A DNA stretch of 64,000 bases, from positions 19,186,095 to 19,250,094 of the forward strand of contig NC_080422.1 in NCBI RefSeq assembly GCF_029873635.1, given 5' to 3'. Origin of the DNA: Malania oleifera. Lineage: Eukaryota > Streptophyta > Magnoliopsida > Santalales > Ximeniaceae. Below, one piece after another: positions 34,409 through 46,850 of this stretch (within the stretch, counting starts at the first letter, position 1; each line of letters opens with the position of its first letter). The position numbers were made by a program, and so were the translations under genes. The notes under the pieces were generated by a model that saw nothing but the letters and a program-made list of their open reading frames with translations, was not told the origin of the DNA and ran no database searches.

Positions 34409-34860
34409 ACGTGTCACCACCTGAGTGGTGACACGTGGCTCAATATGGGCCAAGTCCCATTTGAAAGACGTGGAGAAATCTGGACCGTTTGATCTGTGTT
34501 TTCTTTGAATGACCAAATTTATGTCATGTCAGCAAGACTAGGCATCTTCTCTAGGTCAGTTGTAGGCTCCAAAAAAATAAAATAAATAAATAAATAAGTG
34601 GGGCACGTGTCACCTTCGTAGGGTGACACGTGGCACAATCTTGTCCAAGTCTTTATAGGCGGCGTGGCTGAATTTAAACCGTTCAATTTGTGTTTCTATG
34701 AATGTTCCAAATCATGCCATGTCAACAATCCGTGCCATTCCCCCAAGGCCACTCTATGTTTGCCATGCGTCAGGATGACGTCACGCTAAGGTCACATCTG
34801 AAAGAATATAAAAAGAATAAAACCTTCTGCCACGTGTCACCATTAGTGGGTGACACATGG
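34409..34860. repeat. Three G-box hairpins with nearly identical arms
   Basis: Inverted repeats: 34409-34420 with 34425-34436 (12-bp perfect arms, 4-base loop); 34604-34614 with 34622-34632 (11-bp perfect arms); 34830-34841 with 34849-34860 (12-bp arms, one mismatch). Every arm is a form of ACGTGTCACC/GGTGACACGT. The second and third left arms, and the second right arm, carry CACGTG. The hairpins are 195-226 bp apart. Partly similar text follows the first two ('GACCGTTTGATCTGTGTTT' and 'AACCGTTCAATTTGTGTTT'), so the spacing reflects a degenerate duplication. Confidence 0.85.
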
Positions 34861-35469
34861 ACCCCACTCTCTAAATAGGGCTAGATCGATTCAGACTGGT
34901 TTGTTTTTGAGCCATTTTATTTATTTATTTATTTATTTTAATTAGTTTTCTAAATTTGAAAAATAAAAAAAAAGTTTGGAAAAATGAGGAAATTTTGGGT
35001 GAAAATTAGAAAAATATTCAGAAGGAAAGAAAAATAAAATAAAAAAATGTTTTTGGGTTGTTTTAAGCCAATATAATTGGGGAAATTTATTTTTGGGTTG
35101 TTTTGAAAAAGTTCAAAATTTTCAGAAAAATTCTACAAAAATTTTGAAAAATATGGAGATGATTTTAAGGATTCTTTCACCTCTAAATCGACATTTTCTC
35201 CAATTTTTGCCCATGTGTGTCCTTGTGATTTAAAAAAAGGGTAATGAGATATCTTAGACCTCACCTGTAGTAGCTCTGAGGGGGGTTTATCTAATAAGAT
35301 CCCCTCATTGGAGGTCTTATTAGACATTCCTAAATCACACTGAGATTTTTAATCTCCTGTTAATTTTGTTCTTTTATTTATTTATTTATTCAATTATTTG
35401 TTTGTTCATTTTTAAAAGAAGTTAATTAAAAGTTATTAAATTCAATTAGGGGATAATTCATAATTAATT

Positions 35470-35660
35470 AGGTACCATTCACCGAATGGGTGTGTAGGGG
35501 TGCAAATAGCTTCCCCTCGCAAAACTGTACTCCCGATCCCAACTATGGTATAAGCTAACTGAGACTACTGGTTCCTTGGCTTAGAGTTAGTCTAGTGACC
35601 AATTAAATAAGTAGTAATTAGGTGTTCTAACCGCACCAAGGAAAATAGGTTAGTGATGAA
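35470..35660. repeat. Gypsy-type leader repeat, inverted copy at 46490-46680
   Basis: The reverse complement, with 'GCGAGGGGAAGCTATTTGCA', 'CCCCTACACACCCATTC' and 'GGTTAGAACACCTAATTACTAC', matches 46515-46685 in order with gaps. Similar text adjoins Ty3/Gypsy LTRs in many plants. It is a repeat remnant, not a gene. Confidence 0.6.
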
Positions 35661-38154
35661 TCCAAATTCAAAATTTTCAAAAATCATATTTTATTCCCTC
35701 ACCTTCCGGGGCCTTACTCCGGGATGTTGCAATAAGTCTCCTCACGATGTCTTCTTTTAGCGACCAATGAACACTAAAAACATATGGACATATTATGGAT
35801 TGTCCATTAGCTTAATCCCTATCTCCTTTTGTTCATTCTCTAATAGGTCTATCTTATAAAATTATAAAATAATTTGCAATATTTCTTTTAAATTATAGCC
35901 TCTTGAAATTAGATTGGGAGCGATTAGTATTGTCTACTCTAGTTGTAGAAATAGAGATTTAAAACACTTCAATTAACTTCTAAAAATGATTTCTTCGAAT
36001 GGCTACTGACCTTAAAGCCTACCATGCTATCCCTAATTAAAAGAGGGGAAGAAATTTGTAGTCATTGCAATAATCTTCCTCATGCTTCAACTCCTCAAGA
36101 TCATCAACTAGGGATTCAACCGCAACCCATTAGAACAATAAAAAAAAAAAAAAATCATTACCAAATACAACTAGAAGCAGTCAAATTAGACCATGAAACC
36201 TCAAGGTTAACAATCTTCCCATTTTTCATAATGATAAACTCCTTTTGAATAATAGGGTCAAAAGACTACCCCTGAAAATATGCATATCTCATTTTACACT
36301 AATTTTAAAATTTTCAAGATATTCTCAAAACCATATCATTATTAGCCAATACTATCATCAACATTATCCATCAACCATTCATCAATAGAACAATATTCAT
36401 TTACAATTTAAGATTTCATGGACATATTTATCATTTCCATTTGATTCAACAAGCACCAAACATTTCACAATTCATAATATAATACATACATGTAAACATT
36501 TCATTAATTCCACAACTTTAAACCTACAAATAAACATCCAATGTATTCAACAACCTACATAGCCACATACACACATACCTATTTTTCTCATTTCTAACCC
36601 TTCATCAACATTAGAAACCAAAAAGTGGGGAAGAGAAAGAGAAAATACATGAGCACAAATCCAACACGATGTCTAGTAATACAAATCAAGCATCAAAATA
36701 AAAACATAAAATAAGCTTAAGTACAATGACACAAATTCAAGAATGTCCAGGTGACACAAGATAAGAATAGATAATAGTCACATCTAAAAAGACAACGGAG
36801 GCTGATGGTAGTGCATCAAAAATTGCATCATATGCTTAAACTGATTCTATTCATTGGATTGCATATTTTCCAAACTCTTATGTACAATAGCAAATTCCAC
36901 ACCACCTTTATGCAGAAATATAATAGCCCCTGATTCATAGACTTAACATGTCCCCTAAGATGCTAGTGCTCAACAACTACATGGTCCAAATGCTCACCCA
37001 TTTGACTATTTTCAACAATAAATTCTTCCATTACATGACTTAGCCGAACAAGACAACTCATACGTCTCCCTCCTCATTATCATAACCATCATCATCTAAT
37101 CCTTCAAGCACTACATCTAGGTCCTCGAGCTAACGATGGGGCATTGGACGATCAAGGTGTATCCTTGCACGAGTGGAGCAATCTTGTCCAAATGGAATTG
37201 ATTTCAAATAAATGAACTTATGCATCTGAAAAATGTCAGAAGATATAAGTTAGAAGCATATCATAAGACAAGCAATGGGATTGCTCAAAATAGGATTCAT
37301 AAGACTATATTATGTAGTGAAGGATGATGTGCACTATGTTTAACTAATCTGATGGATAAAGGAATGAAAATTTTTGGTATGGCATCCAATAAGAGAGTTG
37401 AATAGCCTTTTCACGAAATAACGCTGTGGGCTATAATGAGTGCATTGATACAATATTGGGCGGGTAGCAGTGCAATCTTATTTATGTGATAAAAATAAAT
37501 GAAAACCATGTTATTGGAGAGGAGATGACTAATAAATCATTAGGCAGAAGATTGATAATACAAGGTGTTGAAGTTTGGAATACCAAGTAAAGTCAAATCA
37601 AATGACGATCTATATCAATGGCACGATTTTGAACCCTACAAGAGATGGATTGATTGTCTTTATTAATTATTAAGTTCTTGTGAAATTCTCTAATTATAAT
37701 CATGCTAACATGTGTCTGAAAGATGTAGAAAAGGTTCCTAACCTATGTTTTTAAACATGTTAGCAATATCGAGAGTCATGAGTTAGGGAAGATTAATTGC
37801 CTTACTAGTAGCAATAGAGCACAAATCGAAAAAGACAAGATGTTGGGCTTTTGAATCATTATAAGGAGGAGATAAAGATGGAGATGTGTTATGCCTATGT
37901 TCCTTGCAAACACCCTTTATGACACCCATTATGTGGAGCATCACTAATGAAAGCCATTTCTTTGCAAAATCTTCAATAAAAATGAAGAAGAGAAGGAGAT
38001 AAAGATTTCTAATTGTAAAAATTGAAGGAAAAATCAAAGTTTTAGAGGCACATGGAAAGTTTTTTTTTTTCCTAAGGTTTGGGATAGGAAAAAAGCAAAG
38101 TAAAATGAGGGAAAAAGGTTTTCATTTTTAGGTGTTTACTATCACCCTTGATGT
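35661..38154. other. AT-rich DNA, no gene recognised
   Basis: Only short open frames without recognisable motifs. On the minus strand near 37225-37125 a short stretch reads 'MHKFIYLKSIPFGQDC' and onward with stops. It may be old coding sequence but I could not identify it. Confidence 0.5.
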
Positions 38155-38571
38155 TGATGGGTCCATACCCTAATTAAGGCAATATGGAGCAAATATTCAG
38201 GTATTCTCCTATGGTTTTTCCTCCATTAATCACCTGCGTATTGTCCTCCAAAAAATGAGGAGAAAAATTCAAGCATGATTGTGGTAGTTTTTCTCGAGTG
38301 ATTAATCCTCCTCTATGTAAAAATAGGTGTGTGTTGTGAATGTAAATTATAACAGCGAAGAACTAGTTGAGGGAAGTGAGCTAGTGTAGGTAGAGAGAGT
38401 TGTGAGAGTTTTGGGTGAGAATTTTGTCTCCTACTCCTCCTCGGTATTTTCTAAAATACATACTGTAACTATCTCTCCCGTGGACATAGGTTGGAATTGG
38501 CTGAACCATGTATATTTTGGCATTGTTTTGTGTGTGTTTTTATTTCTGATTTCTATCTAGGTTTCCCGATA
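38155..38571 (+). mobile_element. Copia 2 5' LTR
   Basis: Starts TGATGGGTCCATACCC. The TATA position reads GTAAAAATAGG (near 38318), whereas the 3' LTR has GTATAAATAGG (45412-45422). The promoter of this copy is therefore probably weakened. Confidence 0.88.
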
Positions 38572-38573
38572 AG

Positions 38574-38585
38574 TGGTATTAGAGC
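38574..38585 (+). promoter_or_regulatory. Copia 2 primer binding site (tRNA-Met)
   Basis: TGGTATTAGAGC starts two bases after the 5' LTR and matches the initiator tRNA-Met site TGGTATCAGAGC with one C-to-T change. Confidence 0.9.
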
Positions 38586-38616
38586 AGTGTTGGGAGGTTT
38601 CTAACAAGTTTTTTTT

Positions 38617-40628
38617 TGTAATAACCTAGGAAAAATTACACAAGGACAAGGGGGGCTCGTTGACAAAGCCACACCTCGTCAACGAGAAGATACCGAGAAG
38701 AGTTTTTAGGCAGTCTGAAATTCATTGATAAGGAAGGAAGGTTCGTCGACGAAATTCCCTAAGGACTCGTCAACGAGATGACGTGTCTCATCGAGGAATT
38801 CGACTCTATAAATAGCTGAAACACGGATTTTTGACAGATTTTTGGCGCAAGAAACCCTCCTCTCTCTCTCTCTCTCTCTCTAAACGTCTCCCTCCCCTTC
38901 TCTCTTCGATCTCGACCCCGTTTCTCGCCAAATCGACGATCTGAGACCACCATGACGCTCCTGGGAAAGTTCTTTACAAGTCTGCCAGAGCGGATCGTTG
39001 GTGGGAGTGGTTTGAATTTCATCCCAATCTTAGAGTAAGACATTTTATTCAGAATTTGCTTTCCCTATAGTTAAAAGAAATATAGTATACAAAGAAATAA
39101 TGATATTTTATTCTGAAAAATGTTGTTTTCAGGATATTGAGTGAGGAACCCTACATATATAGGGTCAGAGTACAGTAGAGACTTTTTAGAAATAAGGTAA
39201 GGGAAATATGCTATGCTAGGAGATTTTATTTACATTATCAGAGATTTTATGTATATGCATGTATATCAGTTATTATGCAGTTTTTATAGAATAAGAGTAT
39301 TAAAGAACGTGTGGCTTGAGTAGATATTATCTGATATAGAATCTTATACAGTTTTTCTTTTCTAGAGTATCATGTTATATAGTATATACGAACATATGTG
39401 CATATACAGTTTTATTCATATCGGTATATTCAGATATTTATATAGATAGATATATATATACATATACACAAATATTTATTCAGATCAGTATATATAGTAT
39501 TTACAGAATGTCATGTTTTTCCTAATGCCATAACACTCAGTTTATATAGACAGTTTATACAGACAGAATATACAATTATAGCATCAAGATGCTACAGATA
39601 TGTTGTTTAGATATTACAGTATTTACAGTACAAAATTATAGTGTTATGGTTATTTTGGAAACATGATAAAAACAACAAAAATACTTATGGTATATGTATA
39701 TTTATATAGTATCTGATCCCTGATGAAATATTACATATAGATACAATTTACAGAGCACGGTACTGTTGCTATATACAAAATACAGTGCAACCACATATCT
39801 CAGATAGTGTGTGAGTACTGTCAAACCATGCTTAGGGAGATTGACGCTCCCCAATTTGGGGGCCGATTTGATGAGGTAGCAGTCCAGTTCCGTGCTTAGG
39901 AGAGGATGCAGTTTGGCCGGAACTGAGATAGTGTAGAGTATAGTGACTTACCTAGAGAGCCGACCAGCGTTAAGTCCCGCCAATGGGCCGCACAACCCTG
40001 TCATGAGGGGCCAAATCATGACATACAGATTTCCAGGGAATAAACATAGTTATATATATAAGTATATAGTTTTACAACATTTGATGTATATAGTATGATA
40101 ATAGCAGTATGAAGAATAGAAAGATTAGATGATACAGTTATATTTTAAGTTATGATAAACGTAAAATATATTTTTATCGATTTGCCAGCTTTACAGTTTC
40201 AATATTATTATTAGTGACATGCAACTTGGTCGCCACACACTAGTAATAGCATATTTCCACTTATTGAGCGTCGCTTCACCCTATTACTTTAACATTTTTT
40301 AGGTGAGCCAGTTAAGCGAGTAGATTAGACTCGCAGATAGAGTGGTTTCTTGGTAGCCCTATTGATAGGGTAAGTTTGTATAGGGTGTTGTATTTTGGGG
40401 GTAGATAGTACTGGAGAGATATGTATTGTGTATCTATGTTCTGGACATACTGAATTCTGGTATTGTATGTATATATGTGATTCTGTGATTTATGTTTTTC
40501 CGCTGCATAGGGGTGCCCATTACTTACAAAAATACTTCAGTGCCTATCCAAGGCTTGAGAGTCTATAGTAAGGGATATTTAAGTAATATATCTTTAAAAA
40601 ATGAATGAAGAAATTTTGGGTCGTTACA
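38617..40628 (+). mobile_element. Solo LTR, family A copy 4 (complete)
   Basis: 2012 bp from TGTAATAACC to GGGTCGTTACA, flanked by TTTTT on both sides (38612-38616 and 40629-40633). The T-rich surroundings make that duplication weak evidence alone. The Copia leader text resumes on the right. Palindrome variants at 38648-38795 (exact at 38743-38752) precede TATAAATA at 38807-38814. A short (CT)n run at 38863-38881 lies just downstream. Confidence 0.87.
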
Positions 40629-41211
40629 TTTTTTGTGTTGCCTAAAACCTCAATTCGGTCATACCATCATGTGGTTTGTAGCGAGACGGTCACAAAAGTG
40701 AAAACGACGTCAAAAACTGACTCTAAATGAAGCCACATGAGCCACCGAAATATTCAATATCTTCCTTTATTTTTAGATTAAACATAGCCTGCAATTTTGT
40801 TTTGCTGAAGGTTGAAGAAGGTGCCATGTCATAACCAAGTCCCACTGACATGGCATCATCGGAACCCATTGACATGTCATCGTTGGGTCCCACTGCCATG
40901 TCATCACCAGGACCTACTGACACATCATCATCGGGCCCCTTTGCCATGTCATCAACGCCACGTCAGCATAGACAACGTTCATAATGGTCGAGGAATATTC
41001 TATCAGTCGGGGAATATTCCGTTATTGAGTCAACTTACTCTAGAACGGGTTTTTGGGTAGAGTCGGCCTATTTCAGGTATGTTTTTTATCAGATCAGACT
41101 TGTTCCTAAGGTTTTGGGCCGTTTTGGACTTAACCGTGCAGTCGGGTTTGTGTGATTTCACTATGATTATATTGTTTGAGCAAGTAAGAACCAAAAATTC
41201 AAGTCCATTCC
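40629..41211 (+). other. Copia 2 leader
   Basis: Non-coding stretch between the solo LTR and the gag start. With 38572-38616 it makes a leader of about 630 bp. It contains the 24-bp tandem repeat listed separately. Confidence 0.7.
40823..40959 (+). repeat. Exact-period 24-bp tandem repeat in the Copia 2 leader
   Basis: Units begin at 40823, 40847, 40871, 40895, 40919 and 40943, each opening G(C/A)CA(T/C)(G/A)(T/G)CAT and carrying CCCA-type text near the end. The period is exactly 24 with no indels, though bases differ between units. On the minus strand it reads as an 8-residue repeat rich in Asp, Gly and Met. That frame has no element or host context, so coding is unlikely. Confidence 0.85.
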
Positions 41212-44200
41212 ATGGAGGATTCAGTATCTGGAGCCATGGTCAAATTGACGACATCAAATTATACTCTATGGAAACCGAGGATGGAGGATTTCTTGAATTG
41301 CAAGGATCTGGAAGATCCATTGAAAGATGAAGGTAAGAGACCCTAGTCAATTTCTAAACAAAATTGGGATAAAATGAATAAGAAAAATGTTTGCTATATT
41401 AGACAATGGATATACCACAGTGTATTCCATCATGTTGCCTAGGAGACCGAAGCCTATGCCCTCTAAAAAAAGTTGGAGGATATGTATCAGGCTAAGACGA
41501 CTAGAAATAAAGCCCTCCTTATGAGACAACTAACAAGCATGAAGCTAAAAAGTAGAACCTCTGTAGTCGAGGACACTAGTGAGTTTCAAAACATGGTGAA
41601 CCAGCTCGTCAATGTAGAGTTGAAGCTTGATGATGAAGTTCAAGCCTTAGTACTACTTAGTTCTCTGCTAGAAAATTGAGAGATGCTGGTAGTATCCCTA
41701 GGAAATTTAGCTCCTAGAGGCAAACTTGTCATGTCATTGGTCAAGGATGCTTTACTCAGTGAAGAAGCCAGACGAAAGGAAGCAGACATAGATTAAACAC
41801 ATGCCCTCATCACCGAAAATAGAGGAAGACCTCAAGAAAATGCGAGAGGTAGGAGTAAAGGTAGGAGTAGAGGCAAAAGTTGAGAACGGTCTTAGACACG
41901 TGAAGGCAAAAATCAACAAAGTAAATATATTTATTTTTATTGTGGCATTGCGAGACATTTTAAAAGGAATTGTCGCAAATTTCAAAGAGATCAAGGTCAA
42001 AGCAGCAACCAACCAAAGAAGGAAGGGCTGAATCTCTGATCACTCATATGGGGGACGTATAACCTCTCTGAGTTGATGAAGCGATGTGTCTTCATATAGC
42101 AAGTCAAGATATTAAGTGGATGGTAAACACAACAGCTTCATACCATGCCACTCCCCATGGTAATTTCTTCACTTCAAATAAAGCGGGAGACTTTGGTACT
42201 ATGAGGATGAGAAATACCAGTTTTTTGAAGATCGTGGGTATTAGAGATATTCAAATCAAGACAAATGTTGGCTGCACAATGACTTTAAAGGATGGTCGGC
42301 ACATCCCTGACCTTCGACTCAATCTTATTTCCAGAGCAGCCCTCGATCGATAGAAAAGGGAGTCATGGTTGTCGCCTACAAGACCCATGTGAAAGTAATG
42401 ACAAACAACCTTAATGCAATTGAGGATGGGGCATCACCAAATCTGTGGCACAAGAGACTCGAACACATAAGAAAGAAAGGGTTGTTCACATTGGCAAATA
42501 AGGCACTCATCAATGTGTCTAAAGGTACACCATTAAACCCTTGTGATCATTATTTATTTGGAAAACAACATAGAGTCTCATTTAATTCCTCTACAAAGAG
42601 AAAATCAGAGTTGTTGAGTTTGGTACATTCTGATGTTTGTGGTCCCATAGAAGTACAAACTTTAGATGGTAACAAATATTTTTTTCACATTTATTGATGA
42701 TGCTTAGCGATATATTTTTTGAGAACAAAAAACCAGGTACTTGACAATTTCTAGATGTTTTATGCCATGACGATTAGAGAAATATGAAAAAAGTCAAAGT
42801 GTCTCCAATCAAACAATGGAGGCGAGTACATTTCCAGAGAGTTCAAAGCATATTGTGTTTTTTGTGGTATCTGACATGAGAAGATGGTCTCACAAACCCC
42901 ACAACAAAATGGTGTAGCCGAGAGGATGAACCAGACCATTATGGAAAGAGTCAGAAGTATGCTCAGTTTGGCTAATCTGCCTAAGACATTCTAGGGTAAA
43001 ACAGTTCGTGCCGCCTACTACCTCATTAACAGATCACCTTCTATTCCATTGCAGCCTATAATTCTAGAGAAAGTGTGATCTGGCAAGTAACCTTCTTACT
43101 CTCATCTAAGAGTGTTTGGGTGCAAAGCATTTGCACATGTATCCAAGGAGCAAATACAAAAACTTGACGTGAAGTCAACTCCATGCATCTATGAAGAGTT
43201 TGGATATAGGTTATGGGATCCTGTAGCAAAGAAGATCATAAGAAGTAGAGATGTCATTTTTCAAGAAAATCATATGTATGAAGATTTTGGAAAGTCCACA
43301 TAGTCTACTAGTTCCAATTTCAGTGCTCAAAATTTCATTATTGTTCCTGCACCCATACAGTTGCCCACATACAATGAAGATTTGCAAGATGAAATTCTAG
43401 AAATAGAATCGGAAGTAGATACCAAGTGTGTTGAGCAGGGGGAGCAATAATCTCCTTCGCCAAAAGTTATAGAACCAAAAGTAGCTCTTGAGCAAGGGGA
43501 GCAACAATCCCCTCTCCTAGAAGCTACAAAACCAAAAGTAGCTCCACCAATTGAAAAGCCTCAGTCAAGATGATCATAGAGAAATCACACGTTGATTCCG
43601 TCGAAGAGATATCCAGAGTTTGAATATATTATCCTTACTGATGAGGGAGAGCTAGAGAGTTTTTAAGAAGTTTAGAATCATCCAGAAAAGGTAAATGGTT
43701 GCAGGTTATGCAGGAAGAGATGAGTTCTTTACAAAAGAACCAGACATATAAATTGGTAAGACTTCCTAAAGGAAAGAAAGCACCGAGAAACAAATGGGTG
43801 TACAAGTTGAAGAAAGATGGCAGTGGAAAGATCATCAAACATAAAGCTCGGTTGGTCGTCAAAGGTTTTCAGTAGAAGAAGGGTATCAAATTTGACGAGA
43901 TTTTCTCACCGATGGTACAGATGACTTTAATATGAGTGATACTTGGATTGACAGCAAGTATGAACTTGGAGCTTGAATAGTTGGATGTTAAAATAGCCTT
44001 TCCCCATGGAGATTTACAGGAAGAAATCTACATGGAATAACCTAAATGTTTTGAAGTTTCAGGGAATGAGCATATGGTTTGCAAGTTGGAAAAGAGTCTA
44101 TATGGCCTCAAGCAAGCGCTAAGACAATGGTATAAAAAGTTTGACTCATTCATGGTGGGTCATGGTTACAAGAGAGCTGTAGTGGATCAATGCGTCTACA

Positions 44201-45180
44201 TTTAAAAATTCTCTGATGGTAACTTCATTATATTGATGCTTTATGTTGATGACATGTTGATTGTTGGACAGGATGCAGGTATGATTACCAAACTAAATCA
44301 AGAACTTTCCAATTTCTTTGACATGAAGGACCTGGGCCCAATTCAGATGATATTGAGCATGCAAATTGTTCGTGACAGGAAAACCAAGAAATTGTGGTTG
44401 TCACAGAAAAATTATGTTGAACGGGTGCATGAAAAGTTTAACATGAAGAATGCAAAGTTAGTCACTACTCCATTGACAAATCACTTCAAGTTGAGTAAAA
44501 GATCATGTATCTCTTCGAGGGAAGAAATGGAAGTAGTTCCAAACTTGTCAACAATTGGTAGTCTAATGCATGCAATGGTTTGCACAAGGTCAGATATTTC
44601 CCACGCAATACGTGTTGTGAGCAGGTTTCTTTTAAATCCAGGAAAAGACCATTGGAAAGAAGGTAAGTAGATTTTTAGGTACTTGAAGAATAACTAAAAA
44701 ATATTCTTGTGTTTTAGGGAAGCTTAAGTAGTTTTAGAAGGATATACAGATTTCAATATGACAAGTGATCTTGATAGTAGGAAATATACATTAGGATTTC
44801 TTTTCACTTTGCAGGAGGAGTAGTCTCATGGCAATCCAAGTTGTAGAAGTATGTTGTTTTATCTACAACAGAGGCAAAGTACATTGCCGCAACGAAAGCT
44901 GGTAAAGAAATGTTATGGATGAAGCGGTTTATCTAATAACTAGGTGTCAAATTGAAATAGTACAAAGAACATTGTGATAGCTAGAGTGCTTTGGACTTGA
45001 TCAAGAATTCAATGTACCATTCTCGAAGGAAGCATTTAGACATTCGCTATTATTGGATATGCGAAGTGATGGAACAACAACTATTAAAGCTGGTGAAGAT
45101 TCACACAAACAAGAACCCTGCAGACATGTTGACAAAAGTAGTGTCTCGTGAGAAGTTTTTGAGCTATACAAAGACATAGC
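41212..45180 (+). pseudogene. Copia 2 gag-pol polyprotein, broken
   Basis: ATG 41212 opens gag with 'MEDSVSGAMVKLTTSNYTLW'. Gag continues through stops to the zinc knuckle, whose first Cys has become Tyr ('YFYCGIARHFKRNC', about 41930-41975). The protease reads 'MVNTTASYHATP' (42120-42155), so the catalytic Asp is Asn. The integrase N-terminal part keeps 'LWHKRLEH' but has 'CDHYLFGK' for C-x2-C. The core keeps 'QTPQQNGVAERMNQ' (42890-42935). RT keeps 'NKWVYKLKKDGSG', 'KSLYGLKQ' and 'MLYVDDMLIV' (44233-44265). RNase H is frameshifted, with 'HSRRKHLDIRY' near the end (45015-45050). Many stops and shifts make this copy non-functional. Confidence 0.92.
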
Positions 45181-45246
45181 CAAGATGGATACCAATTGAA
45201 GAATGGTTGCATGCATTCTCCTTTGATGGGTATGGATGGGGAGAAT

Positions 45247-45663
45247 TGATGGGTCCATACCCTAATTAAGGCAAGAATTATGGAGTAGACATTTAGGTCT
45301 TCTCCTATGGTTTTTCCTCTATTAATCACCTGTGGATTGTTCTCCAAAAAATCAGGAGTGAAATTCAAGCATGATTGTGGCCATTTTTCTCAAGTGATTA
45401 ATCCTTCTCTGTGTATAAATAGGTGTGTGTTGTGAATGTAAATTATAACAGTGAAGAACGAGTTGAGGGAAGTAAGCTAGTGTAGGTAGAGAGAGTTGAG
45501 AAAGTTTTGAGTGAGAATTTTTTCTCCTCCTCCTCTGTATTTTTAAAAAATACATAATGTAACTATCTCTCCTATGGACGTAGGCTGGAATTGGCTGAAC
45601 TACGTATATTTTGGCGTTATTGTGTGTGTTTTTATCTTTGATTTCTATCCAGGTTTCCCAACC
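45247..45663 (+). mobile_element. Copia 2 3' LTR
   Basis: Same length as the 5' LTR (417 bp), following a purine tract. TATAAAT at 45414-45420 is intact. Confidence 0.88.
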
Positions 45664-46485
45664 GATGCATGACTAGATGATTGCTCAAGGGGGGTCGCTC
45701 GACTACCCCACATTTTATTAAGAAAGCTAATTTAAAGGTCCTAGCTCAGTTAACACCTCTTCCTAAAGCTGAAAGTGAAAAAATAAATAACAATAAGGGA
45801 GAAGGAAGGGCTTTGAAGAAAACACATAAGTACATAAAAAACAATATATAAGAATGACTTACACCAAAATAAATCATTCAATCAAGAATGCATAACTTGC
45901 ACCAAAATAAATCACTCAATCAATAATGCACAAGCCAAGCTCTCTTCTAATTATGCAAAATTTATCCTCATTAAAGGGTATGGTGAAAATTTTAATGAGT
46001 TAATTTTCAATTGGTGCAAATCCAAGTTTAACATCCCTTTTTTGTACATTAAGTCTTATAAAGTAATGTATTATTTAATGTGTTTGGTTATTGGATGTTG
46101 AATAATATTTTTGGTCAAATTGACCGCTACTGTTATCACACATAATTAGAATATAGTCAAACTTTAAATCAAAGTCAAATAGTGTTTACTTGATCTAAAA
46201 TGTTACAATACTATCGGCTGCTATGTATTTTACTTATCTTGTAAAAAGTGCAACGAGCTTTTGTTTATACTAAACCGTGCTATAAGTGAGTATCTTATGG
46301 AGTGACAAATCTCTTTAGTACTTTTATGGCCTACTTTGTAGCCGACAAAATCATCATTTGAATAACTTATGTCACAAGGTGTTGGAGGGCCATTGTTTGT
46401 TGGGGTGAATCTCTGAACCACCTTGATGTGGATTGTAAATTCGAAATGAAATTTTTAATAGGGTTCAGATATGGGTCAAAATCAT
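45664..46485. other. AT-rich DNA, no gene recognised
   Basis: Contains a two-copy imperfect repeat near 45860-45945 ('ACACCAAAATAAATCATTCA' and 'GCACCAAAATAAATCACTCA'). Nothing else is recognised. Confidence 0.5.
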
Positions 46486-46489
46486 ATGT

Positions 46490-46850
46490 CAGTGGAGTCG
46501 CTACGAACTTATTTAATCTTAGAAAGTGAGGTTAGAACATCTATTAATTGCTACTAGATTATTGGCCAACTAGCTACTTTTAGGGCCCAAAGAATAAATA
46601 GTTAAGAGTTTTCACATTAGAACCAAGTTCAAAAGTACAGTTGTGTAAGGCGAAGTTACTAGTACCTCCTATACACTCATTCCACAAATAAGTCTATAAA
46701 TAAGGAGTTCCATTTCAGTTGTAAGGCGCACCAAGTTGGGGGTTTAATTTCCTTAGGAAAGCCTGAACTCCGAGCTCCACCCAACTCTCTCTCTTCTCCC
46801 TCTTCTCTCTCTAATCTTTCGTCCTTAGGTTTCTGTCATGTAAAGAAATT
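46490..46850. repeat. Gypsy-type leader repeat, inverted relative to 35470-35660
   Basis: 'GGAGTCGCTACGAACTTATT', 'GAGGTTAGAACATCTATTAATTG' (split in the text) and 'CACTCATTCCACAA' follow the order of blocks in the reverse complement of 35470-35660. A TATA-like TCTATAAATAAGG is at about 46692. It is a remnant of a repeat family present twice in the window in opposite orientations. Confidence 0.55.

Larger units (their letters stand above)
38155..45663 (+). mobile_element. Second Copia retrotransposon, decayed, with a solo LTR inside
   Basis: Two 417-bp LTRs (38155-38571 and 45247-45663) flank a PBS, a long leader, a gag-pol remnant and a polypurine tract (GGATGGGGAGAA before 45247). The target duplication is GATGT (38150-38154) and GATGC (45664-45668), one transition apart. 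The LTR ends are CCCGATA and CCCAACC, both readable as a decayed CCCAACA. The leader was hit by a family A LTR at 38617-40628. Without that insertion the element is about 5.5 kb. Confidence 0.9.

Noticed and set aside
34127..34516. 129-codon minus-strand open frame
   Set aside because: Generated by a GA-rich stretch; Ser/Phe/Leu-rich low complexity only.
40723..40947. Minus-strand open frame with an 8-residue Asp/Gly/Met repeat
   Set aside because: Antisense to a Copia leader and generated by the 24-bp repeat; no context for expression.
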